Assembly: GCA_050084985.1 (NCBI GenBank)
Contig: JBITNC010000001.1
Span: 189,720,001 to 189,784,000, forward strand
Reading direction: 5' to 3'
Length of the DNA: 64,000 nt
Source of the DNA: Nageia nagi
Taxonomy: Eukaryota; Pinophyta
This document shows positions 43,241 through 53,190 of the stretch, in pieces. The notes under the pieces are model-generated. The model had not been told where the DNA came from and searched no databases. It was given only the letters and a program-made list of their open reading frames with translations. A program made the translations under genes and the position numbers. Position 1 is the stretch's first letter. Each line of letters starts with the position of its first letter.

Positions 43241-45856
43241 TTGGTGTGGAAGCTCTTCTTCAACATCATGGTGATCTTTATTTCTCATACTACTCTTCAT
43301 TGTTGAGGTAAAACTCAAGAGAAGGTATAAATTCCTCCTTTCTTGGTTATTTTTTGGATTATTTCATTGTGATACTAACATATTATGTGCTATGTGTTAA
43401 TTCTTTTTTTTACAAATTAAGTGAAAATAGTAATATGATGCATTTTTTTGGGATATATATATATACTAACTTTTTGTGTTAATTGTAATTTTTAAAAATT
43501 GCTTACCATATTTTTTTGAGAAATTAGTATACAATAGTGCAATTTTTTTATATAAACCATTTATTATCAAATAAAAGAGGGAGCTCTCATTTTACAAAAT
43601 GATGAGAAATTTGCATTTTTTTTTACATAATTTTTCTTTCTTTTTTTTTTTTTCTTAAAAGATAAATAAAGAAAATATTTGTTCTAAAAAATTACATATA
43701 TATTATTTTGAAATTATTTTTACAAATGTTCAAAAATATATATTTGTTAAAAAAAATAGGCAACAATGTTGATTTGTGTACAATTTTTTTCAAATTTTAT
43801 TATTAACAAAGGGGGAGTAGCGATGTTGACCAGCCAAACCCCTCAAATCCATCTCAACAATGTTGATCTATATTATCAATATCTGGGGAACAATCTCTCA
43901 TACTTGGTGTTTTCCCTACTGATGATGAGTTCTTCTCCTTTGTCAACTCCTCTCTATGCTACGTCACTCCACCTCCATCCATTATGTGGGGGTTTGAGAT
44001 AAATCAAGGGCTTTGTAGGGATTTAATTCTCCATGTAGCCTCCCACCTTGATTTTTTTTTATATATAGGGATTTGATTCTCCATGGACATCCATTCGCAT
44101 CTCTTACACCATTAAAATTAGGCCTTCATGCCTATTAAAAAGACCTCGTGCCTACCATGTGACCAACCTCCCTCTATTTCACTTTCACCTTGTTGTAACT
44201 AGCCTCCCACTTTTCACCTTCACCTTGCTATGATGGGCCTCCTTTTGTCTCTTCCTTTTTATTATTATTTTGGGAATTCTATCTCCTCCTATTTCTTTTA
44301 AACTTAGCATAGAGTAAAAGGGGGAGCTCATAATTATTATTGGTGCCCTCTTTACTTGTAAATCCTTCTAGTTATATCATCATTTTTTCTTTAATGAATC
44401 TAACTTGGAGTGTTTAAAACTTATGAATTGGAGTGCTTAAACAATATTTGCATTAATAGCTTAGTCCAAAAATTAAATGCATTGCAATAATTTCCTCTCA
44501 AGTGCTAAGTAAATAAGTTTAGGTATTATTTTATGCCTAGGAGTAAAATTGCTTGAATTAACTAAAGTACTTTCAAAGAATGCAATTTTTAAAAAGCATT
44601 TTTTAAATTCCATCATTGTTCAAAAATGTGTAATTTTTTTAGCATTTACTAAGTGCTCAATTAAATTGCATTTCTTTAAAAGTTTGATGGTTAGTGATAT
44701 TATGAACATTTTACTTAAGATAGGTATTTATTTTGAAAAATATGTCTAAGCATGCATGCACTTAGTTAAAAAGTATCATTTTTTGGCAATTTTTTTGTTT
44801 AAATTCAAACTAGCATGCTTATTCAAGTATTTATTGAAGGGATCCATTTTAAGTAAAAGAAAGGGGAAAATTTTATAATTTTTTTACTTAATTTTTTTTA
44901 GATCCTATATACAAGAAATACATATCTATCACTTAGATTCCAAGTGTTTACTTTGATAAAATCCTTTATGCATGTGATGTATGTTCATTACATAGAATCT
45001 TTTGTAAACTATGGAAATGATGCATGATTATTCCTTATGCAAATGAATGGACCTATACAAAATTAGGAATGATGTAAAGATGTCCTTTAGGGGTTGGTAA
45101 ACAAAACCCATTGGACACTTAGGTTTCAAATTTTAAAATGGATGATATTTTTTTTATGCTCTTTTACTTCATGTTTCTCACTTTGAAATAAAAATGCAAA
45201 CATTGAAATGAGCAACCCCCTAAAATGAACACATCCGCACATATATTCCACAACAAGACTAGTTTAGGGAGCCATGAGGTGAGAACAAGCAGACTGGAGC
45301 CTTTAAGTTTGACAATCCAAATGGTGAAAATTTTGTACTTATCAATTGCCCATAAGTCCTCTATTGGTATGGATATTACTCCAATAGGTGGATAGGCATA
45401 TGTGTAGTGATACCACATGTCTGCACATCCATTCAAGGATTATCTTGATAACCTAAGAGAACAACTTGAAATTTAAGTAATATTAAAAATTTGGTCGATC
45501 TAATATACATCATAACCTTGAAAAATAGTAGGTACTTCTCCTTGTGAGAGTATAATACTGACCAAGGTGAACTGATTAAGGATTGGTAGTACTTAGGCTC
45601 CTCTTGTGTGGGCATCTAAGTGAACGCCTAATTTAGATAAGAAAATAAGCCTTAACAATGTCACTCTACATCTACAGTTCTTGGTGATAAGAAATGTATT
45701 TAAGTATATGGGTTGTATATTCTTTAAGTTATAAAACATATGCATTTGTAAAACAATTCATGCATGTCTTTATTATAATTTACTTGGATTAAGACTTAAC
45801 ATATAATATTGTTTTGAAACACATGCTTATTATTTATTCACATTCTTATGTAGCAA
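43241..45856 (+). other. Long leader of copia element 2
   Basis: About 2.6 kb without plus-strand coding. T-rich runs and a short TA tract (43456-43467) occur. A pyrimidine-rich CTCC/CACC stretch is at 43820-44280. From 45050 on it matches element 1. Confidence 0.65.
45164..45720 (-). other. Conserved antisense reading frame in the copia leader, element 2
   Basis: Minus strand: HLDAHTRGA-stop-VLPILNQF, SIILSQGEVPTIFQGYDVY (about 45490-45630), then 90 open codons (45164-45436) with YHYTYAYPPIGVISIPIEDL and FTIWIVKLKGSSLLVLTSWL. The order and frame equal those in element 1. Function is unknown. Confidence 0.4.
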
Positions 45857-46800
45857 ATGGGAGATAACTTCTTACCCAAACACATTCTCAATGATTCCAA
45901 CTTTAGGATTTGAGAACCATAGATAAGAGTTGAATTACAGGCAAGAAAGCTTTGAAAAATAATGAATAAAAACTTTGTTGCTCTTATAGATGATAAGCCA
46001 CTTAAGGCTTACAATACAAAGAATGAGTTGGCAACCTCCATGATCTTCTGTGTAGTTTCAAATTATGTGCTCCTAATGATTTTATCTTCAACCTTAGCAA
46101 AGAAAGCTTGGGATAAGCTTAATCAAATATACCTTGGTTCAAAGATTTCAATAAAATTTACTATTCTCTAAAAGTTGCTTCAATCTCATCAAAGGGAAGA
46201 TGAAAATGTGGCCATCTACTTGAACAAAATCATTGATCTAAGAACCCAACTTATTACTTATAGGTGCAATTGGACCAATGATGAGTTCATGGTCTTCATC
46301 ATTGTTTAAAGCTTTTCTTCAAAGTTTGAAAACTGTATGACAGTTATGGAAATAAGGCTTGATGATAAAGAAGAAATCTTTTCCTTTGAGAACCTTTCTA
46401 GGCTCGTTTTGAAGTATGAGAAAACCCTTAACAAAAAGGTGTTGATTTCTTCTCCTAAGATTAATAACATTTCTATTAGATAAACTAAAACTCTTTTTAA
46501 GATGACGTTCAACTATCAAAAGAAATCTTATCTTTCTTCCTCCAAAAGGTTTGAGAAAAGAGGCAATGACAACAACAAACACTTCAAGCAAAGAGATGGA
46601 AAAAGCAAAGCAAACAATCCATATCCTAAGAAAAAGTTTGATGGTAATTGTAACTATTATATCATCCAAGGTCACAAAGAAGTTGATTGCTACAAAAAGA
46701 AAAGAGAGAAAAAGAACAAAGGTAATGGTAATGTAAATAACTTCAAAAGAAAGAAGAATACTCAAGCTAGTTTTGCTACAATGCTCTACTTCATACCTTG
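45857..46800 (+). pseudogene. gag of copia element 2
   Basis: ATG at 45857 opens MGDNFLPKHILNDSNFRI. The core ELATSMIFCVVSNYVLLMIL and KKAWDKLNQIYLGSK lies at 46020-46170. Stops and frame changes follow. The Lys/Asn-rich region and knuckle CNYYIIQGHKEVDC (46648-46692) are in the open stretch 46502-46954. The second knuckle Cys is Tyr, as in element 1. Confidence 0.75.
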
Positions 46801-47760
46801 CTCTTTTTTGTCTAATTGGATTGTTGACTCTGGTTGCACTAATCTCCTATGTTTTGAAAAGGAAAAGTTTAACAACTTTTACAAGTATAAAAAATATATG
46901 GTTGTGATAGGTGATAACTCTACCCTTGAAGTCCAAGGAATTAGGAGTGTGTAGATCCATGGAAAGGTTCTTGATAATATGCTCTATGTTCCTAAGCTTA
47001 GGATGAATATTCTCTCTATGATCCAAGTTGCTTGAAAAGGGTACTCTTTTGAGTTTGAATCTCAATCTAACTTGCCATTTTGGTTAAAGGATCAATGAAA
47101 GATAATCTCTACATTATAGATCAAATTCTATCAAAGATGTGTCTTGCTACAAGTGTGTGTTCTAGAGGCAATCTTTGGTATCAATATTTAAGGTACCTTA
47201 ACCATAAGAGTATTCAAGTTATAAAAGACCAAGAACTTGTGGAAGTTTTACCTTCAATTTATCTATGTGAGAAGTGCATTCTTGGCAAAATGCATAGATA
47301 AAATTTTGAAAAAGTTAAGGCAATAAGAGCATCTCAACCTCTTCAACTTGTGCATTCAGATCTGATGGATCCATTTCAAACTAAGTCATTTAGAGGATCA
47401 TCTTACATTTTGACCTTCATTGATAACTTTAGTAGGATGACCTTTGGGTATCTACTTGAGCATAAGGTTCAAACCTTTAAGAGTTTCAAGAATTTTAAGG
47501 TCTTAATCTCAATAGTTGATGTTGAGTTTAGATAATGGGGGAGAATACAATAACAATGAGTTTAATGATTATTATGCTAAGTATAGAATCAATTCCTTAC
47601 ACTCCTCACAGAATGGTGTTGCTAAAAGAAAAAAGAAGATAATTATGGAGATGGCTAGATTCATGTTGGGTAATCCTCCTAATTTCTTATGGGGTGAAGC
47701 TTTGAGCACTACTATTTACACCTTAAATAGGTGTCCCATAAAAGTTGTTTAGGGTAAAAC
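46801..47760 (+). pseudogene. Protease and integrase of copia element 2
   Basis: The protease site WIVDSGCTNLLCF keeps the D-S-G triad that element 1 lost. GAG-pre-integrase: LWYQYLRYLNHKSIQVI ... CEKCILGKMH (47080-47301); the zinc His/Cys set is partly lost. Integrase: FIDNFSRMTF (second residue of the usual D-D changed to N), DNGGEYNNNEF (47531 on), NGVAKRKKKIIMEMARFMLG and FLWGEALSTTIYTLNRCPIK (to 47752). Confidence 0.8.
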
Positions 47761-49000
47761 TCCTTTTGAGGCATGGTCAAGAAGAAAACCTAATATTTCA
47801 CACCTTAGGGTGTTTGGTTGTGAAGCATTCTCCTACATTATTTTTGAGAAAAAAAAATTAGATAAAAAAAAAATGCATCTTTATAGATTACGAAAATCAA
47901 CATAGAGGCTACAGGCTCTACTCTCCATCCTACAAAGTTGTGTTTATTTCAAGGGATTTAAAGGTTAATGAAATTATTAAAGAATCTACTTATAATAAGG
48001 ATGTTGATGATCTAGAGGACTTTTAGTTGCATCTAGCTAGTTAGATATTGATCTAGATAAGTCACCTTAAAAATAAAATTCTCCAACATAAAGAGTAACT
48101 AGGAGTATGACCTTGAATAAATCTTTATTTTTTAAGATTGACAACAAGTATGAGCCTTTAACCTTCAAATAATCTTCTAAGCATGAGTGTTGGATGGAAG
48201 CCATGAAAATGGAGTATGAGGTGCTTATGAAAAATAAAACTTAGAACTTGATTCCTTATCCTAATGAGAAGAATGTGACTAGCAATAAGTGGATCTACAA
48301 GGTCAAGTTCAATTCAGTTGGAGATATTGAGAAATACAAGGCAAGGTTAGTAGCTAAAGTTTTTGCTTAGAAATATAGTGTAGATTATGAGGAAACCTTT
48401 GTTCCTATGGAAAAGATGCCTACTATCAGAATTATCCTTACTCTTTCTTATAGCTTAAGAATGGAAAGTTTTTTAACTTCACATCAAGAGTGCATTTCTC
48501 AATGGTGACTTAGATGTAAAAATCTTCATGAATCAACCAAAAGGGTTTATTGTAGAAGGCAAAGATTCCTTTGTGTGCAAGCTAAAGAAGTCACTATATG
48601 GAATTAACAAGCACCTAGAGCCTAGTATAAAAAGATTTTAATATACTTTGCAAATATTGGATTCTTCAAGTGTTTTTCTGACTCTAATCTATATGTGATT
48701 AATCAAGAAAAAGACATGATATTGATTTTCCTTTATGTGGATGATCTTCTAATAATTAGGAATAATGAAAAAATCATTCAAGAGTGCATATACAAACTTA
48801 AGATAACATTTGAAATAATTGATCTTGGTCTCTTGCACTACTATCTTAGAATGCAAGTGTATCAATACAAGGATTGTACTTATCTTAGTCAATCTAAGTA
48901 TATATCAGACATATTGCCAAAGTTTTGAATGGAGTAGTGTAGATATGTTATGATCCCAATCTCTCTTAAAATTAATATTTGTCTAATCTCCAACTCTTAG
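47761..49000 (+). pseudogene. Integrase C-terminus and reverse transcriptase, copia element 2
   Basis: VFGCEAFSYIIFEKKK then frame changes in an A run near 47860. RT fragments: NKWIYKVKFNSVGDIEKYKA, FLNGDLDVKIFMNQPKGFIV, LKKSLYGI. The catalytic FLYVDDLL lies in the open stretch 48695-48928, with YHYLRMQ-like continuation (LLHYYLRMQVYQYKDCTYL). Dead. Confidence 0.83.
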
Positions 49001-49680
49001 TTGGCTGATGCTACTGCTTAAATATAATTAATTAGTAGTCTTTTGTTTTTGACTATTTTTAGGCCAAATATTGCCTTTACAATGAATCTAATGGCATGAT
49101 TCATGCAAAAACCATATGTTGAGCACCTCAATGCTATTAAGCAAATATTGAGGTATGTTACAGGGACTAAGGATCTTGGTCTCAAGTATTCTAAGTTACC
49201 CTTATTTGTTCTCTCTAGATTCTCAAATTTTAACTATGGGGGAGATACAAATGACAAAAAATTAGCCTCTACATATGTATTTAGAATTGGTTCAAATGCT
49301 ATCTCTTGGGCTTCCAAGAAGCAACCTACTATTTATCTTTCCATCATAGAAGCTGAATACTGTGCCATGTCTATTGCAAACTAGGAAGCCATTTGGCTAA
49401 GGCATCTTCTAAAAGAAATTAGGTATGAGCAAGGTGGCTCATCTTTGATTTTTTTAGATAATAAGTTAGTGATCTCTTTGGCTAAGAATCCTATGTTCCA
49501 TCAGAGAACAAAGCATGTGAAAATCTAGACCCATTTTATCAAGGAGAAGGTTCTTAATGGCATCATACACCTAGAGTATTATCCATCCACCTTGAACTTT
49601 ATTGATTTGTTTACCAAGCCCCTCTTAGAAGCTCAATTTTGTAAGCTTAGGGATGCTATCAAGTTGGTGAAGTTTCCCTC
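49001..49680 (+). pseudogene. RNase H of copia element 2
   Basis: 49103-49384 is open: LRYVTGTKDLGLKYSKLPLF, AISWASKKQPTIYLSIIEAE. It continues with EAIWLRHLLKEIRYEQGGSS and, past stops, THFIKEKVLNGIIHLEYYP and FVTKPLLEA-like sequence to 49640. Confidence 0.83.
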
Positions 49681-50075
49681 AAGGGGGGTGAATTTTGAAT
49701 TCTTGTGTTGAATTCATATTTGTGATTATAACTTCACCTCTAGGAGGATTTTGTGTTGTATAGTGTTAATTTTTATTGTACACCATCATCGTAAGTTTAC
49801 CCTACACGAGGAACTTGTACAATTTTTTAGAGTAAAAAGATTGGCCAATATAGCACTATTTAGTTATCCATATGTGAGGAACTCTTATGTGTCTTTTGAC
49901 ACTATTAAATTATCCATATATGAGGAATTTGTATGTGTATGTCCTATTTTGTAATGATTATCAACACATGTTTTATATACAATAGGTGACTATGAGTTTT
50001 GGCTTAGCATCTTCATGATGACTTATATTGAACCATTGATTAGCTTATGATAACATTTGTGTGATTCATCTATTC

Positions 50076-50110
50076 AAATTTAGGTGTCTATAGTTTTTCC
50101 CCTTTGTAGA
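50076..50110 (-). repeat. Sliver of an LTR start and polypurine tract (minus strand)
   Basis: On the minus strand CAAAGGGGAAAAAC (a PPT-like tract) is followed by TATAGACACCTAAATT. This is the LTR start seen at 160 (TGTAGACACCTAAA) with one change. Only ~17 bp of LTR remains before the copia break, so another element's 3' end was joined here. Confidence 0.45.
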
Positions 50111-50275
50111 TGTGGTGGAGTTGACCAAGACCTCATTTTTAAAGTTGAAAAATAAAAAGTATATTACTACTATTGATGCTAATTCCTTGAAATGATGATG
50201 ATCTCAATGAATGACATGATCTTGGTGTGTTATGTTTTAACCTTTGTTTTATGCCTCTTAGTTGATTTGGATCAT

Positions 50276-50945
50276 TGTGAACTTTATTTGAGACAATGGA
50301 TTTAAAGAAAAAATGATCTTACAAAAAAGATAAAGAAAAAGGTGCTATAAGGGTTTGCATGTTTTGGAGAATTTATGTTTGTCTTGAGTGGTATGAGGGG
50401 TGTTACCAAATATTGATAGTGATTAAACACCTCTTGTTAGCGAACATCATAAACATAGAAAAATGTGATCAACATGAAATACATGGTGAGCATGAAGATG
50501 TTAGAAATATCATTATGAACATGAAAATCATGTATCATAGCATGAAGATGTTAGAAGTATCATTACGAACATGAAAATCATGTATCATAGTAAATATTTT
50601 GAATTAGAAAAGAGAACCATAGATCTATCTATGAACCTTATTTGAGCCAAGGGATTTAAAGCTAAAATGATGCTACACAAAAGATTAAAAAAATATTCTT
50701 ATAAGGGTTCAAATATTTGGGAGGGTTTATGTGGAGGATATTAACAAATCTTAATAGAGATCAAACACCCCCTTGTTAATGAATATCATAAAACATGAAA
50801 AAAATGATGAATATGAATTACCTAGTGATACACATGAAATACATGATGAGCATGAATATTATAGCAATATCATTAAGAACATGGGAATCATGTACCATAA
50901 CATTGATTATGAATTATAAAAGAGAACCATAGAAATAATCATGAA
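50276..50945. repeat. ~350-bp direct tandem duplication with nested 50-bp duplication
   Basis: Copy 1 begins near 50276 (GAACTTTATTTGAGNCAA) and copy 2 near 50628 (GAACCTTATTTGAGCCAA). Both run through TATAAGGGTT, ATCAAACACC and AATCATGTACCATA-type blocks. Within copy 1 a 50-bp unit is duplicated exactly in register (50491-50540 and 50541-50590, two differences). Copy 2 has only one such unit. Confidence 0.85.
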
Positions 50946-51210
50946 TCTTAAAGGTAAACAAAAATAAAAATTGAAGAACAAGAAAGAGGGAACATGATCT
51001 ACCTAGAGGATTTAGGATGTCCCCAATGTCATTACCATGGCATAAGTGCATAAAGGATCTTTTGTTGCCCAAAGATCAAAATGAGAGCGACCATATCCTA
51101 AGTTAGAATATAATGATGATCAAATTTTGAAAAGATAATCAAATCCTAAAAAGCATGAAATACTCAAGGAGATGATGAGCAAGATGATATCATCATGAAG
51201 TTACCATGAT

Positions 51211-51245
51211 CACTACACCAAAAATGGGCTTTAGAGGTAGGTAAT
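51211..51245 (+). other. Possible CACTA-type transposon terminus
   Basis: CACTACACCAAAAATGGGCT resembles the terminal inverted repeat of plant CACTA (En/Spm) elements. No matching TAGTG-ended partner was found, so it is tentative. A similar CACTAGACCAAAAAAGGAG occurs at 60079 in the same orientation. Confidence 0.25.
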
Positions 51246-51592
51246 TTGAGGTGACAATTTTGAATTGCCTCAATTTGGAATTTATTCTCTTACCTTACTC
51301 ATTTAGTTCATAACTAGAAGCAACTAAAGAAATGGCTAACACCACCTCTATAATGGCCCAGTCCATGGATATCCGATGTATTGCCTTTTTCATACTTGTA
51401 AAAAACTTGAAAAAAATGATAAAATACCTATATCAAAACTTTAGCAGTGTAAAGCTTATTTGAATCATGAGAGCATAATTATGTAATCCTTGATCCTATA
51501 GGTATTCTTGATCATTAGAGCATAATTGTAGAGTATATTTGAATCTTATTATGCTTACCTTTGTGTTCATGTTCCATTTATATTGCATAATC

Positions 51593-52405
51593 TTCATGTC
51601 TAAAAATGGAACCCAAAAGCTAATGACTATTGTAACAAGCATGTCAAAAATTCACAAACTACTTTTTTCATGCTATCAAACCACCATCGAACTAAGGGAG
51701 GTGCCTGATATCACAATCAAAGTTTAATATACCAACTTTCTAAAAATTATATGCTTGTAGAAAAAGGAACCTAAAAGTTTTTTACTATTGTAAAAAACTA
51801 TCAAAAAGTTACAAACTATCTTTTTCATACAATTAGACCATTATTGAATAAAACAAGGAATTTGATATCACAAGTTGGAGTTTACTATACGAACTTTGTA
51901 AAATTTGTATACTTGTAGGAAAAGGAACCCAAAAGTTGTTTACTTGTATAAAATATGTCAAAAAATTACAAACTATATTTTTCATACAATTAGATCATCA
52001 AAACCAAAGGAGGTACCTAATATCATAGTTTGGAGTTTAATATACGAAATTTCTAAAAATCACATGGTTATAGAAAAAGGAACCCAAATGTTGATGATTG
52101 TTGTAAAAAAACTTGTCAAAAAGTTATAACTTGCCTTTTTTATAAAATCAAACCATAGTTAAACTAAAGGAGATGCTTGATATCACAAGTTGGAGTATAA
52201 TATATCATCTTTCTTAAAATTATATGCTTGTAGAAAAAGGAACCCAAAATTTGATTATTGTAAAAAACCTATCAAAAAGGTACAAAATGCCTTTTTTCAT
52301 ACAATCAAACCACTGTTAAACCAAAGGAGATGCATGATATCACAATTTATATCTTAATATATCAACTTTCTAAAAATCATATGCTTATAGAAAAGACGAA
52401 CCCTA
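51593..52405. repeat. ~158-bp tandem array, five units
   Basis: Units start near 51593, 51750, 51908, 52062, 52223 and a partial one at 52380 (spacings ~154-161). Each contains TAGAAAAAGGAACCCAAAAG-like starts, TCAAAAAGTTACAAACT, CATACAATCAAACCA and GATATCACAAGTTGGAGT. Units are clearly divergent. The small ORFs in this region are parts of the repeat. Confidence 0.85.
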
Positions 52406-52589
52406 AAGATGCCTCAAAATGAGGCACAACAACTAGCTTGGAGAAGGAAAATAGCTACCTAATCCATAATTTTTTCAAGTGTCAAAACTAGTCCAAAAGT
52501 GATAAGTTGGTTATATCCACCATATGTTATGAAATTATGCAACTATGCCATATGGTATAAAATGATCTAAATACACCAAATGATCCAAT

Positions 52590-53190
52590 AATATGAGTGA
52601 ATCTTATTAAATTATTACTAGGATGAATTATTATCCATGCATTGTGTGGGAATTCTCAATGAATCAAATACATGAACCAAATACTCAAAATACACCATAT
52701 GGTATGAAATGATGCAACTGTATTGTACCATACAATATGAAATGATCTATATACACTATGATATGAAATGATATAAATAAACTAATAAATGATATGAAAT
52801 GATCTATTTCCACTATATGACATGAAATGATGTAATTGCACCATATGATATGAAATGATCCAAGTGCACCATATGATATGAAATGATCCAATTGCTCCAA
52901 TATATGATATGAAATGATCTAATTGCACCAACATATGATATGAAATGATCTAAGTATATACCATATGGTTTGAAAGGATACAAACATAGTCCCATGATTT
53001 ATAATATGCAATTCATAGCTATAGAAAATATGCCCTCAAACTCTTATGATATGATGAAGCACTTTGGAATAAATCCTTATAACATGAGCAAATCTTATTG
53101 CATTGTTCTTGGAATGAATAATTATACATGCATTATTTGACAATATGCATGATGCAAATATAGTTTCATGGTTTGAAATAATTATATAAA
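52590..53190 (+). pseudogene. PPR protein fossil, first site
   Basis: Plus-strand fragments match plant pentatricopeptide repeat proteins. YALKL then YDMMKHFGINP (about 53025-53080) is the end of one repeat. ANLIALFLE-stop-IIIHA (53086-53130) is the 'ACANLAALEQGxxIHA' block. ALFDNMHDANIVSW (53130-53171) is the 'A-x-x-L-F-D-x-M-x-x-x-N-V-V-S-W' block. A second 'VNLIKLLLG-stop-IIIHA' lies at 52595-52635. The repeats are not in one frame and the 28-31-bp array lies between them. PPR proteins bind organelle RNA; this one cannot work. Recognition is from motif order only. Confidence 0.55.
52691..52980. repeat. 28-31-bp tandem array, about ten units
   Basis: The core ATATGATATGAAATGATC recurs, with the ATGAAAT step at 52704, 52738, 52763, 52794, 52822, 52850, 52878, 52909 and 52940. 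Single or double units recur at 60440-60475 and 61137-61170. Confidence 0.85.

Larger units (their letters stand above)
42744..50075 (+). mobile_element. Ty1/copia element 2, truncated at its 3' end
   Basis: Same family as element 1. It has a 5' LTR, PBS, long leader, gag, PR, INT, RT and RNase H. Alignment with element 1 stops at GATTCATCTATTC (50063-50075). The rest of its 3' untranslated region, PPT and 3' LTR are absent. Without the second LTR no target duplication can be read. Confidence 0.88.

Noticed and set aside
36182-46765. Long minus-strand ORFs with Phe/Ile/Val-rich, membrane-like peptides (36182-36643 and 46319-46765)
   Set aside because: They lie antisense to the Lys/Asn-rich copia gag region and are the complement of AAR/AAY codons; shadows of a real gene.
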